Source: Prevotella intermedia ATCC 25611 = DSM 20706
GTDB lineage: Bacteria; Bacteroidota; Bacteroidia; Bacteroidales; Bacteroidaceae
DNA length: 64,000 nucleotides
Reading direction: 5' to 3'
Assembly (NCBI RefSeq): GCF_001953955.1
Contig: NZ_CP019301.1
Location: forward strand, 1-64,000
In this document: positions 19,651 through 29,280 of the stretch, one piece after another
How positions within the stretch are numbered: the first letter of the stretch is position 1
How the letters are laid out: each line of letters opens with the position of its first letter
Translations under genes and position numbers: made by a program
The notes under the pieces: model-generated
The model's input: only the letters and a program-made list of their open reading frames with translations
What the model was told of the DNA's origin: nothing
Database searches by the model: none

Positions 19651-21378
19651 ATGATAAAATATCTTCAACAACGGTTCGCCCTCACCGAAAAAGGAGCGAA
19701 AGACTTGCGGAAAGGCATCGCCTTCTCTACATTGATGAACCTCGCATTGATGCTGCCGCCCACCTATTTGTTCTTCTTCCTCATGGAACACATCGACGCC
19801 AAGACCTCCACCGAGCCGCACACGCTGTGGTTCTATGTGCTTGTGGCAGTGCTCTTGGCAGTGTTTATGTTCTTCATAGCCCTCCGACAGTACGACAGCA
19901 CCTACACCACCGTCTACAACGAGAGTGCGCAACGCCGCATCGGAGTGGCGGAAAAACTGCGCCGACTGCCCCTCGCTTTCTTCGGCGAACGCAACCTTTC
20001 CGACCTCACCTCTACCGTGATGGAAGACTGCACGATGCTCGAGCAAACCTTCTCGCACGCTGTTCCCCAGCTGTTTGCGTCGGCTCTGAGCGTCGTCATC
20101 ATCGGCGTGGGCATGTTCTCCTACAACTGGCACCTGGCTTTAGCCCTCTTTTGGGTTGTTCCGCTCGCCGTAACCGTACTGTTGCTGTCGCGCCGTCAGC
20201 TCCACAAAGCCTTCGTTCAGCACTATAAAGTGAAGCGTGGCGTAACCGAACAGATACAGGAAGGGCTGGAATGTATGCAGGAAATAAGGTCGTACAGTGG
20301 CGAACAGGCATACTGCCGCAGCTTCGACAAGCGGCTGAAGGGCTACGAACACGAGCTGGTGCGTGGCGAACTCGTGGCAGGAGTCTTCCTCAACCTCGCC
20401 GGAATGCTGCTCAAACTCGGCATGCCCACCGTTATATTGGTGGGAGCGTGGCTGTTGCAGCAGGGCGAAGTGTCGGTATTCACCTACTTGGCTTACCTCT
20501 TGGCATCGGCAATGGTCTACAATCCCATTATCGAAGTGTGCAACTACCTTGCCCTTCTCTCCTTTCTCGATGTGCGCATCAACCGTATGAAGGAAATAGA
20601 AGGTATGCCCACGCAGGAGGGAAGTGCAGCCGTACAACTCGAAAACTACGACATCGAGTTCCGCAACGTAAGTTTTGCCTACGAAACCGAGAAGCAAGTG
20701 CTGCACAATGTCTCGTTCACGGCACGCCAAGGCACCGTTACCGCCCTCGTGGGACCGTCGGGTGGGGGCAAAAGTACTACTGCCAAGCTCGCCGCACGCT
20801 TTTGGGACATTGCCGAAGGACAAATTCTTGTGGGTGGAAACAACATCTCGAAGATTGACCCCGAAACTCTGCTGAAACATTATTCCATTGTTTTTCAAGA
20901 CGTATTGCTGTTCAATGCCTCTATTGCCGACAATATCCGAATCGGCAAGCGCAACGCTACCGACGAGGAAGTGCGCCACGTTGCCCGACTGGCGCAGTGC
21001 GACGACTTCATCAGTCGAATGCCGCAAGGTTACGATACCGTTATCGGCGAAAACGGCGAAACCCTTTCGGGTGGCGAGCGGCAGCGCATTTCCATTGCCC
21101 GCGCCCTGCTGAAGAATGCCCCAATCATACTTCTCGACGAAGCCACCGCAAGCCTTGACGCCGAGAACGAGACGAAAATACAAGCGGGCATCTCCGAACT
21201 GGTGCGCAACAAAACCGTCATCATCATCGCCCACCGTATGCGCACCGTCCGCAATGCCGACCACATCGTGGTGCTTAGCGGCGGTACGGTGAGCGAACAG
21301 GGCACGCCCGACGAGCTGTTGGCTCGCAACGGCGAGTTCGCACACATGGTTCGTCTGCAACAGGAAAAACGGCAATAA
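19651..21378 (+). CDS. ABC exporter half-transporter 2 (membrane + ATPase)
   Basis: 575 residues, the partner of the preceding protein, beginning 25 bases after it. N-terminal membrane domain (residues ~20-310), then ATPase with Walker A GPSGGGKST near residue 370, signature LSGGERQR, Walker B IILLDEAT and the canonical ASLDAENE D-loop. The pair keeps one canonical and one altered D-loop, as in IrtA/IrtB-like heterodimers; those import siderophores in other bacteria, while most of the fold family exports, so the direction is open. Confidence 0.88.
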   Translation: MIKYLQQRFALTEKGAKDLRKGIAFSTLMNLALMLPPTYLFFFLMEHIDAKTSTEPHTLWFYVLVAVLLAVFMFFIALRQYDSTYTTVYNESAQRRIGVAEKLRRLPLAFFGERNLSDLTSTVMEDCTMLEQTFSHAVPQLFASALSVVIIGVGMFSYNWHLALALFWVVPLAVTVLLLSRRQLHKAFVQHYKVKRGVTEQIQEGLECMQEIRSYSGEQAYCRSFDKRLKGYEHELVRGELVAGVFLNLAGMLLKLGMPTVILVGAWLLQQGEVSVFTYLAYLLASAMVYNPIIEVCNYLALLSFLDVRINRMKEIEGMPTQEGSAAVQLENYDIEFRNVSFAYETEKQVLHNVSFTARQGTVTALVGPSGGGKSTTAKLAARFWDIAEGQILVGGNNISKIDPETLLKHYSIVFQDVLLFNASIADNIRIGKRNATDEEVRHVARLAQCDDFISRMPQGYDTVIGENGETLSGGERQRISIARALLKNAPIILLDEATASLDAENETKIQAGISELVRNKTVIIIAHRMRTVRNADHIVVLSGGTVSEQGTPDELLARNGEFAHMVRLQQEKRQ

Positions 21379-21459
21379 TACCTCTACACCAATCGCTCGC
21401 AAAGGATTATGGCAAACAGCAACAGCCTATGGCTTACGACGCGTATGGCGACCGTGCAA

Positions 21460-21545
21460 ATTGGACGCGTTTATCCAATAAGTTGGACAGACAAGTCCAA
21501 TGAGCTGGACAAATTAGTCTAATTAGTTGGACAAATTGATCCAAT
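21460..21545. repeat. Four tandem 22-bp palindromic repeats
   Basis: Copies are centred on TTGGAC...TCCAAT at 21460-21479, 21482-21501, 21504-21523 and 21526-21545, an exact 22-bp period. Each is itself an imperfect palindrome, e.g. GTTGGACAAATTGATCCAAT. They lie in the 256-bp gap between the second ABC gene and the RND gene. They look like an array of dimeric protein-binding sites on one face of the DNA. Confidence 0.8.
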
Positions 21546-21634
21546 GACATAAGTATTAAAGGTTTCTGGCGACCGTTCTGAGGTAGTAATAACAACCGGT
21601 CAGAAATAGTAATAACAACAAAGATAAAACAACA

Positions 21635-24052
21635 ATGAAAATCGTAAAAATCAACAGTAAATTCAAGCAGTTGGCAGACTGGATACTCTGCCACCGTCTT
21701 GTGGTCGGTGCGTTGTTCGCAGTCATCGTCGCCTTCTCGTTTGTGGGAGCGAAGCGCATCGTGATGAAAACTTCGTTCGACGACTATTTCGTGAGCGACG
21801 ACCCGATGCTGCTCAAGACCAACGAGTTCAAGTCTATCTTCGGCAACGACTACTATGTGGCGGTGCTGGTGAAAAACAAGGACATCTTCTCCCAACGCAG
21901 CCTGACGCTCATTCGCGAACTGAGCAACGAACTGAAAGACAGCCTGTCGTATGCCGACAAGGTAACGTCGCTCACCGATATTGAGTTTGCCGTAGGTACG
22001 GAGGAGGGTATGACCATCGAACAGATTGTCCCCGACGAGATTCCGTCTGATGCCGCTTCGCTGAATGTAATCCGGCAGAAAGCGTACAGCAAACCGTATT
22101 TGGCAAAGAAGATGGTGTCAAACGACGGCACGATGACGTGGATTATGGTGAAACTGCGGCCGTTCCCCGAAGACAGCGTGTGGAAGAAGACGAGCGACAT
22201 TGCGCCCGATATGATTACGGGCAAAGAAGCGGGACACATCATCGGCAAGGCGAAATACGCCGAACTGTCGCCCAACGCCGCGGGAATGCCCTATCTGGGC
22301 TACGAGAAATTCGTTTATCTCAAAAGCGAACTGGGGCGGCTGTTCCTCTTTGCCTTCATCATCTCCATCGTTGTGATGTTCATCGTAACCCGTTCGCTGC
22401 GCGGCGTTGTTGCACCACTGCTCACGTCCGTGTTCGGACTGCTCATCAGTTTCGGCATCATCGGCTGGACGGGCATTTACATTGACATGACCACGACAAT
22501 GATAGCCGTGATACTGACTTTTGCCTGCTCCATCGCCTATAACATTCACCTGTACAATTTCTTCAAGACGCAGTTTGTTGAAACAGGCAAGCGCAGGGAA
22601 TCAATCAAGGAAGCCGTAGGCGAAACCGGTTGGGGCGTGTTGCTGTCGGGACTTACCACCGTGGCTGCCATGATGACGTTCCTGTCAATGAAGATAGTAC
22701 CGATGCGAGCCATCGGCATCAACACCTCGCTCTGTCTGCTTGCCGTGCTGCTCACCTGCCTGCTGCTCACACCCATCCTATTGTCGTTCGGCAAGGACCG
22801 CGAGCCTGCCGCCGATATGTCGAAGAGTTTTGAAGGATATATCGGCAAACGATTCGAACAGTTCGGCAGTTTCGTGATACGCAACCATCGTTCCATTGTC
22901 GTTTCGTCGGTTGTGCTGACTATCTTCTGCGGTATCGGACTCTTCTCCATCGAGCCGGCGTTCGACATCGAAAAGACGATGGGGCGGAAGATTCCCTACG
23001 TAAAGAAATTCCTCGACCTCTGCGAAACCGACCTCGGTTCGATTTATTCCTACGATCTTATGATTACCTTGCCGCACGACAACGACGCCAAGAAGCCGGA
23101 GAATTTGCAGAAACTCGACCGACTGGCAGAGATTGCGGGTGGCTACAAGCTGACGAAACGCCACAATTCCATCACCGACATCGTGAAAGATATGAACTGT
23201 ACGCTCAACGGCAACAAGCAGCAGTTCTACCGTATTCCCGACAATGCCGATATGGTGGCGCAGTTGCTGTTGCTCTATGAGAATGCGGGCGGTACGGAAT
23301 CGGAATACTGGATGGATTACGACTACAAGCGGCTGCGGTTGCAGTTGGAGATGAAAGACTACAACTCCAACGAGGCGGAAAAGGAAATGAACGACTTGCA
23401 GGCGGAGGCGCGCAAGCTCTTTCCCGGCGCACACGTCTCGGTGGTAGGCAGCATACCGCAGTTCACCGTGATGCAGCAGTATGTGGAGCGCGGGCAGATG
23501 TGGTCGATGCTGTTGTCGGTATTGGTCATAGGCGTTATCCTCGTGCTTGTCTTCGGCAACTGGAAAGTGGGGCTCGTTGGGATGATACCGAATATTGCCC
23601 CCGCCATCATCGTGGGCGGTATGATGGGTTGGTTGGGCTATCCGCTCGATATGATGACAGCCTCGCTCATTCCGATGGTCTTGGGTATTGCCGTCGACGA
23701 CACCATTCATTTCATCAACCACAGCCATGTGGCATATGATAGGTGCGGCAATTATGCAGAAGCCATCAACCGAACTTTCCGCACCGAAGGACTCGCCATC
23801 GTCATGTCCACAGTCGTCATCTCGGCCACGTTTACGGGCTTCGTCTTCTCCGACGGCACACAGATGCGCAATTGGGGCATTCTGGCTGTGGCCGGTATGA
23901 TGTCGGCACTGCTGGCAGACCTCTTTCTCGCGCCAATTCTTTTCAAGTATCTCCGTGTATTCGGGAATGATAAGCGGACTTCCTCGGAAGCGGTAAATGA
24001 ACTTCCCAAGGAACGACAAACGAACTTCCTTAGTAATAACAAAACACCATAA
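21635..24052 (+). CDS. RND-superfamily (MMPL/HAE3-type) transporter
   Basis: 805-residue inner-membrane transporter of the RND superfamily. It has the duplicated layout: a membrane segment at residues ~22-42, a large periplasmic loop, segments ~225-390, another segment near 425, a second loop, and segments ~620-785. The Asp-containing motif GIAVDDTIHFINH is in the second half. MMPL/HAE3 members move lipids and other hydrophobic molecules, driven by the proton gradient. No membrane-fusion protein or TolC homologue is nearby; the LolA-like protein and barrel that follow may take those roles. Confidence 0.88.
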   Translation: MKIVKINSKFKQLADWILCHRLVVGALFAVIVAFSFVGAKRIVMKTSFDDYFVSDDPMLLKTNEFKSIFGNDYYVAVLVKNKDIFSQRSLTLIRELSNELKDSLSYADKVTSLTDIEFAVGTEEGMTIEQIVPDEIPSDAASLNVIRQKAYSKPYLAKKMVSNDGTMTWIMVKLRPFPEDSVWKKTSDIAPDMITGKEAGHIIGKAKYAELSPNAAGMPYLGYEKFVYLKSELGRLFLFAFIISIVVMFIVTRSLRGVVAPLLTSVFGLLISFGIIGWTGIYIDMTTTMIAVILTFACSIAYNIHLYNFFKTQFVETGKRRESIKEAVGETGWGVLLSGLTTVAAMMTFLSMKIVPMRAIGINTSLCLLAVLLTCLLLTPILLSFGKDREPAADMSKSFEGYIGKRFEQFGSFVIRNHRSIVVSSVVLTIFCGIGLFSIEPAFDIEKTMGRKIPYVKKFLDLCETDLGSIYSYDLMITLPHDNDAKKPENLQKLDRLAEIAGGYKLTKRHNSITDIVKDMNCTLNGNKQQFYRIPDNADMVAQLLLLYENAGGTESEYWMDYDYKRLRLQLEMKDYNSNEAEKEMNDLQAEARKLFPGAHVSVVGSIPQFTVMQQYVERGQMWSMLLSVLVIGVILVLVFGNWKVGLVGMIPNIAPAIIVGGMMGWLGYPLDMMTASLIPMVLGIAVDDTIHFINHSHVAYDRCGNYAEAINRTFRTEGLAIVMSTVVISATFTGFVFSDGTQMRNWGILAVAGMMSALLADLFLAPILFKYLRVFGNDKRTSSEAVNELPKERQTNFLSNNKTP

Positions 24053-24063
24053 AATATAACGAT

Positions 24064-24843
24064 ATGAAAACAAAACATTTCACATTGCTGCTCATCTCCA
24101 TACTGGCGGTGTGCGGCGCGCAGGCAGCAGGGCTGTCGGGCAGAGACATCATGCAGAAAGTAAGAAACCGCGCAGACGGCGACACACGTTATGCCACCAT
24201 CGAAATGACGCTCATTCAGAAGAGCGGGCATAAGCGTGTGAGGAAACTCGAATCGTGGGCAATGGACATAGGCAATGATACGAAGAAAATCATGTTCTTC
24301 ACCTATCCCGGCGACGTGAAGGGTACGGGATTCCTCACTTGGGACTACGACAATACCGCCAAGACGGACGATAAGTGGCTCTATCTTCCGGCAATGAAAA
24401 AGACGAGGCGCATCAGCGGGAAATCGTCGAAAACCGATTACTTCATGGGCAGCGACTTTACCTACAACGATATGAGCGCCCGCAGCGTGGACGAAGAGAA
24501 GCATACGCTTCTGCGCGAAGAAATGTTGGGCGGTCAAAAATGTTGGGTGGTAGAGTCGGTACCCAACGACAAGGATGAGATTTACACACGCCGCGTCACC
24601 TGGGTTCGGCAGGACTGCCTGATGGCGGTAAAGGCGGAATACTACGATAAGCTGAACAAGCTGCACCGTAGGCTCACGATTTCCAACATAAATAAAGTGC
24701 AGGGCTTCTGGACGATGCACCTTATGCAGATGGAGAATGTACAGACGGGACACAAAACCATTATCCGTATGGACAATCAGAAGTTCAACATAAAGCTATC
24801 GCCTAACCTTTTCACTGTTTCCCAACTGGAGAAAGGACTCTGA
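24064..24843 (+). CDS. LolA-like periplasmic outer-membrane lipoprotein-sorting protein
   Basis: 259 residues with signal peptide (cut near AQAAG). The mature part has the LolA-like pattern: SGRDIMQKVRNRADGDTRYA, GTGFLTWDYDN, DDKWLYLPAMKKTRRISG, and DYFMGSDFTYNDM. This subfamily regularly follows MMPL transporters and is thought to carry a lipid across the periplasm. It starts 11 bases after the RND gene and ends 1 base before the next ATG, so it is in the same operon. Substrate unknown. Confidence 0.82.
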   Translation: MKTKHFTLLLISILAVCGAQAAGLSGRDIMQKVRNRADGDTRYATIEMTLIQKSGHKRVRKLESWAMDIGNDTKKIMFFTYPGDVKGTGFLTWDYDNTAKTDDKWLYLPAMKKTRRISGKSSKTDYFMGSDFTYNDMSARSVDEEKHTLLREEMLGGQKCWVVESVPNDKDEIYTRRVTWVRQDCLMAVKAEYYDKLNKLHRRLTISNINKVQGFWTMHLMQMENVQTGHKTIIRMDNQKFNIKLSPNLFTVSQLEKGL

Positions 24844-24844
24844 T

Positions 24845-26152
24845 ATGAAACTATTTATGCTCTTGCTTGTGCCGATACTCTCGGTGCAGGCAGCGGCCCA
24901 AATCGATAATACATTGCCGGCCGATAGCGACACCATCGGTTCGGAATGCACTCCACAGGAAACGGTCGAAGCATCGGACGATAATGCCTTGCAGGTGCAG
25001 GTGAAAGGTTTTCTTGACACCTACCATGCCGTCAGGACGGAGGGACGTGCCGACTGGATGGCTTCGCGAACTCGGGCGCGGGGAGAACTCAAACTCGAGA
25101 AAGGGGCGGCTTCGCTCTTCCTATCTCTGAACGCCACCTACAACGGAATATTGAAAGAACGCACAGGACTGGAATTGCGCGAGGCTTATCTCTCTTATGC
25201 AAAGGGCAACTTCGACCTGCGCGTGGGGCGGCAGATTGTCGTATGGGGCGTGGCGGATGCACTGCGCGTTACCGATTGCGTGTCGCCGTTTGACTATACA
25301 GAGTTTCTCGCACAAGACTACGACGACATTCGCATGCCCGTCAACGGGCTGCGTGCAAAATACACAAGAGGTTCGGTCACCCTTGAAGCCGTGTGCAATC
25401 CTGTGGCAGACTTCTTCGTGTTGCCGACAGACGAGCGCAATCCGTGGGCGATACGCCTGCCGTCTGCACCACAGCCTTACACCACCGACTTGGAAAGCGG
25501 CAAGCCGGAGAAGAAAATCAAGAATATGGAGTTTGGCGGACGGGCAAGCGTCAATCTCAGCGGAATAGACTTCTCCGTGAGTGCCTTGCGGACGTGGAAC
25601 AAGTTGCCCGCCCTTTGCCCTGCCCTGTCGGGCGATGGAAGGACGCTCCACATCAACGGACAGTACCGCCGTATGACGATGTTGGGTGCCGACTGCTCAT
25701 TGCCCGTCGGTCAGTTTGTCCTCCGCGCCGAAGTCGCCGAGTACATAGGCGAGGCACAAGGAAGCGGCTTGGGGCAGAATGCCATGCGGCGCAACACCCT
25801 CAACGCCCTTGCAGGGGTAGACTGGTATCCGGGTAACGACTGGAACATCAGTGTGCAGTATTGCCATAAATACACATCGGGCAATCTCGCAGCGCTCTCC
25901 GTCTATCGCAATGCCGGACTTGCCACAGCAAGACTCTCGAAGGAACTGCTGCACAACACGCTGAAACTCTCCACCTTTGCCTACATCGACGTGGCAAGCG
26001 GCGGCATCTTCAACCGCCTTTCCGCCTCCTATTCTCTCAACGACGATATAGAACTCACCGCCGGCTACGACTATTTCCATGCCAACAAAGGCAAGTTTGC
26101 CATGTATGGTAAGAACTCCGAAGCGTGGGTGAAGATGAAGTATAGTTTCTGA
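24845..26152 (+). CDS. Outer-membrane beta-barrel protein (DUF1302-like)
   Basis: 435 residues. Signal peptide is followed by an Asp/Glu-rich linker, then alternating beta strands (DLRVGRQIVVWGVADALRV, LRAKYTRGSVTLEAV, and so on). The C-terminus ends in the aromatic residue Phe (KMKYSF), the barrel-assembly signal. The GRQIVVWG pattern is typical of DUF1302-like porins that accompany MMPL and LolA-like genes. It completes a possible route from inner membrane to outside. The start lies 1 base after the previous stop. Confidence 0.8.
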   Translation: MKLFMLLLVPILSVQAAAQIDNTLPADSDTIGSECTPQETVEASDDNALQVQVKGFLDTYHAVRTEGRADWMASRTRARGELKLEKGAASLFLSLNATYNGILKERTGLELREAYLSYAKGNFDLRVGRQIVVWGVADALRVTDCVSPFDYTEFLAQDYDDIRMPVNGLRAKYTRGSVTLEAVCNPVADFFVLPTDERNPWAIRLPSAPQPYTTDLESGKPEKKIKNMEFGGRASVNLSGIDFSVSALRTWNKLPALCPALSGDGRTLHINGQYRRMTMLGADCSLPVGQFVLRAEVAEYIGEAQGSGLGQNAMRRNTLNALAGVDWYPGNDWNISVQYCHKYTSGNLAALSVYRNAGLATARLSKELLHNTLKLSTFAYIDVASGGIFNRLSASYSLNDDIELTAGYDYFHANKGKFAMYGKNSEAWVKMKYSF

Positions 26153-26212
26153 TTCCATTTTAATACATGAAATGATTATACTCAAAATAAAAATAACTTG
26201 TGAAAGTGCGTA

Positions 26213-26285
26213 AAGAAGAAAAATAGAATGTAGTCATAGGGTAGTAATGCTTGTCTTTCTCTAACTACATTCTAATTTTCTTTCT
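26213..26285. promoter_or_regulatory. Imperfect inverted repeat after the cargo operon
   Basis: AATAGAATGTAGT on the left pairs with ACTACATTCTAATT on the right, with flanking A-rich and T-rich sequence. It lies in the 196-bp gap between convergent genes and is probably a two-way terminator. Confidence 0.45.
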
Positions 26286-26348
26286 ATCACAATTTTATAT
26301 CTTTTGTAGTTATGTCGTAGATTGATATCGATGAAAAAGAAAAGTGTA

Positions 26349-26753
26349 TCAATTGATACTGCCATTGCAGTGTAGGTATATCTGCTCCCTCACAGGTACA
26401 GGGCGTTGCAGTTCTCGACAGATGTATTTCCTGAACAAGTGTACTTCCGTGCTGTCCAATTGATAAGATAAAGCGATGATGATTGAAAGCGGATAAAGTG
26501 GGGCATAACCTTTTAACAGCCTATTTACGAATACTTCCAACTCCCCTGTATCCCTTTCATCGGGACGTAGGGAAGATACTTTTAGTAGTTGCTGCAGACG
26601 ATAGTTGAGTTTCTTCCATGTTACACCGAAGAAGTCAACGAGCTCACTCTCGGTCATGGCTATATCACCTTTGCCTTTACGAATGATTTGCATCTTGTCG
26701 CCCCACTCGAAATAGCTGCGCTCTCTTTTTGTTTGATGGTGATTGACATTCAT
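26349..26753 (-). CDS. Small helix-turn-helix-like protein next to the integrase
   Basis: 134 residues, not recognised by name. The segment MTESELVDFFGVTWKKLNYRL (residues ~33-53) looks like a helix-turn-helix, and the rest is helical. The start overlaps the stop of the integrase gene by 4 bases, so the two are co-translated. Small genes of this kind occur beside Bacteroides integrases; an excision or regulatory role is a guess. Confidence 0.6.
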   Translation of the reverse strand: MNVNHHQTKRERSYFEWGDKMQIIRKGKGDIAMTESELVDFFGVTWKKLNYRLQQLLKVSSLRPDERDTGELEVFVNRLLKGYAPLYPLSIIIALSYQLDSTEVHLFRKYICRELQRPVPVREQIYLHCNGSIN

Positions 26754-27994
26754 ACGGCTTCCTCCCTTATTTCTTCTTTTTGATGTTTCCTAATCAATCT
26801 GTCCATATCCTCCGAAATCTTATTATCGGTAACCTGTGCGTAGATTTGAGTACTGGATATAGAGGCGTGCCCCATCATCTTGGCAATGCTTTCGATAGGT
26901 ATCCCTGCACTTAAACTCATCGTGCCGAATGTGTGCCTCGCCATGTGGTAGGACAACCGTTCTCTGATGCCACACGCCTTACCCACGATGCTCAGCTTTG
27001 CACTCATCACGCTACGGCTACAAGCACAGTGAAAAATAAAGTCGTCGCCTTTTCCTTTCACTGTCTGCATTTCTTTCATGCTCAGTTGTTCTTTCTTGCA
27101 TTGATTGATGATGGCCTCCGCTATCGGGTGCAGGGGCACAATAAACTCCACCTTTGTCTTCTGCCTTTCTTTACGGATATATTTCTGTCCGTCGGCTGCC
27201 GTTTGAATGTGTCCAAATTGCAAATGTTCCATATCAGCAATAGCCAAGCCCGTAAAGCAGGCAAAGATAAACATCCGTCTTGCTTGTTCTGCTTCCTTAT
27301 CAATTACTCTCAATGCCATGAGTTTGGCAACATCGCTCTTTTGCAGAAAGCGTATCTTCTGTTTCACTTTCTCATACTTGGCATTCTCAAAAGGATTACA
27401 GCGAATGAGCCTTTGACTGACCGCACGATACATCAGCCTACTCAGCCAACAAAGATAGCGATTCATGGTTGCTGTTGCCAAGCCTCGTTTTTTCAGATAG
27501 AAACGGTATTCTTCAAACAAGTCTTCCGGTATAGTGGCTATGACTATATCCGTCATTCCCTTATCCTTTACAAACTCCGTAAGTAACTTATCTGAATAGA
27601 GAAGATTCTGATAGGTTCCCTCAGCTCTTGATTTGCCCACGCACTCTTTAACGGATTGCAGTTCTGCCTTGCTCATGGCAAGAAGTGTTGTCGGCATGGT
27701 GGCTATCCCCTGCAAACGGTTCTTGAGCAGTTCCACGCTTACCACTCCGTCCTTTATCAATATCTCCTGATAGGTCTTTTCTACAAGTTCTTTGAACTCG
27801 TCGATTCTTTGATTGGTTTTCTTGTCGGTTGTCAGTCCTTTCCTGCTGTTCCACTCGGAGGATTTGCATTCCTCGCCTGTGGTAATGGCGGTACTCTTTC
27901 CGTCTATGGTGATACGGCAGAGAATGGTGGTCTTGCCGTCTGCCTTTGTCTTCTGTCTGTTGATATAGAATAGTGTCTTGAATGTACTTCTCAT
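26750..27994 (-). CDS. Tyrosine recombinase 1
   Basis: 414-residue integrase with arm-binding N-terminus, SAM-like core-binding domain (residues ~105-200) and catalytic domain. Visible catalytic elements are HMARHTF (His and Arg II), GHASISSTQIYAQV (His and nucleophile Tyr). At the Arg I position the sequence is TGLAIADM, without Arg, as known for the IntDOT-type Bacteroidetes integrases. It shares a short 4-base overlap with the small gene downstream. It lies 56 bases after recombinase 2. Confidence 0.9.
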   Translation of the reverse strand: MRSTFKTLFYINRQKTKADGKTTILCRITIDGKSTAITTGEECKSSEWNSRKGLTTDKKTNQRIDEFKELVEKTYQEILIKDGVVSVELLKNRLQGIATMPTTLLAMSKAELQSVKECVGKSRAEGTYQNLLYSDKLLTEFVKDKGMTDIVIATIPEDLFEEYRFYLKKRGLATATMNRYLCWLSRLMYRAVSQRLIRCNPFENAKYEKVKQKIRFLQKSDVAKLMALRVIDKEAEQARRMFIFACFTGLAIADMEHLQFGHIQTAADGQKYIRKERQKTKVEFIVPLHPIAEAIINQCKKEQLSMKEMQTVKGKGDDFIFHCACSRSVMSAKLSIVGKACGIRERLSYHMARHTFGTMSLSAGIPIESIAKMMGHASISSTQIYAQVTDNKISEDMDRLIRKHQKEEIREEAV

Positions 27995-28050
27995 TGTCTT
28001 GTTGTTTTAATTTCTGGAATGAATGCATAAGAATATACAAAGTATAAAGA

Positions 28051-29280
28051 TTAGATAGCCAACTGCATATCTTCGGTGAAAGAAATGAAACGGTTAAACT
28101 CCTCAAAGAGTTTCTGTGGTGTAACCTTTGCATAACGTTCGGTCATACTTACGTTCGTATGTCCGAGCATCTTACTCACCGTTTCGATTGGAACGCCCTG
28201 CTCTAAGGTGATAAGTGTGGCAAAGGTATGTCTTGCCATGTGCGAGGTAAAGGGAAAAGAAATACCTGCCCGTAGTCGCAAGGCTTTAAGACAGGACTGA
28301 TAAGTGGGATATTTGATGAAAGGCAGCAGCGTTTCCCTTTCATCGCTGTGCATTTTCTCAATTAAGCGAACTGCTTCCGGCAACAACTTGATACGACAAA
28401 GCACACCCGTCTTCTGTCGGTTGAACTTCAACCACAAACTACCTGCATCATCACGAACAAGATGCTTCTTGCTTAGTTCCATCAAATCATAATAGGCTGC
28501 ACCGGTATAGCAAGCGAAGAGAAATACATCACGAGCGGTTTCCATTTCTTTTTCCAATTCACCAAAGCAGATTGCTTTCAGTTTGTTCAATGCTTCCTTG
28601 TCAAGTGCCTTGAGTGCTTTCTTGTTTCCGCGTTCTATATGGACTTTGTCAAACAGAAGCGTATCAGCCAGCCCCTCACGATAAGCCAGCCTACAGATGG
28701 TCTTCAAATCTGCTGCAACTCTGAAAAATGTGCTTTGCTGATGACCGAGTTCGCCAAGACAGAATGTCTGCAATTCATAGATAAAGCTTTCTGTGAGATG
28801 CGAGAATGCTAAATCCGAAACATGGTATTTCTTCTGAATGAACTCTTGCAACCGTTTCCGAGTGGAATGATAGGCAGACACAGACTCTTCCTTGATGTCT
28901 ATACCGATATGGCTTTCTTTCTCCTTGATGAGCATATCCAGTCTTTCGATGAGCATACAGCGAGTTTGAACGCTGCCTTGAAACAGTTCCTTTACATTGA
29001 TTGCGTCAAATGGCTGTCCTTTGGCAACCGACGACTGATAGGCAGATTGAATGGAAAGCAACAGGTTCTCCAATCTCCCATTAATCTCCACCGCCTCATG
29101 GCTCTTACCATCCATCCTGCTCTCACGTGGATTCCATAAATCGGGATTGCAGGAGAGTTTACAACTAAACTGAACAATGGAACGCTCAATGGTAATACGT
29201 CCCATAATCGGAGCCTTGCCCGACTTGTCCAAACCGCTCTTTTTAAGGTAGAGCAACACCTTCATCTTTTCTGTTTTCAT
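28051..29280 (-). CDS. Tyrosine recombinase 2
   Basis: 409-residue integrase, first gene of the integrase operon at the right end of the element. Catalytic motifs are HMARHTF and GHTNVSMTERYAKV, and a Lys-containing NRQKTG beta-turn. Arg I is again absent (TGAAYYDL). It is about as similar in layout to recombinase 1 as two family members usually are, not a recent duplication. Elements with two tandem recombinases may need both for integration. Confidence 0.9.
   Translation of the reverse strand: MKTEKMKVLLYLKKSGLDKSGKAPIMGRITIERSIVQFSCKLSCNPDLWNPRESRMDGKSHEAVEINGRLENLLLSIQSAYQSSVAKGQPFDAINVKELFQGSVQTRCMLIERLDMLIKEKESHIGIDIKEESVSAYHSTRKRLQEFIQKKYHVSDLAFSHLTESFIYELQTFCLGELGHQQSTFFRVAADLKTICRLAYREGLADTLLFDKVHIERGNKKALKALDKEALNKLKAICFGELEKEMETARDVFLFACYTGAAYYDLMELSKKHLVRDDAGSLWLKFNRQKTGVLCRIKLLPEAVRLIEKMHSDERETLLPFIKYPTYQSCLKALRLRAGISFPFTSHMARHTFATLITLEQGVPIETVSKMLGHTNVSMTERYAKVTPQKLFEEFNRFISFTEDMQLAI

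Noticed and set aside
22778..24073. 431-residue minus-strand frame opposite the RND gene
   Set aside because: Shadow of the + strand transporter gene; rich in His and Arg with no recognisable domain.
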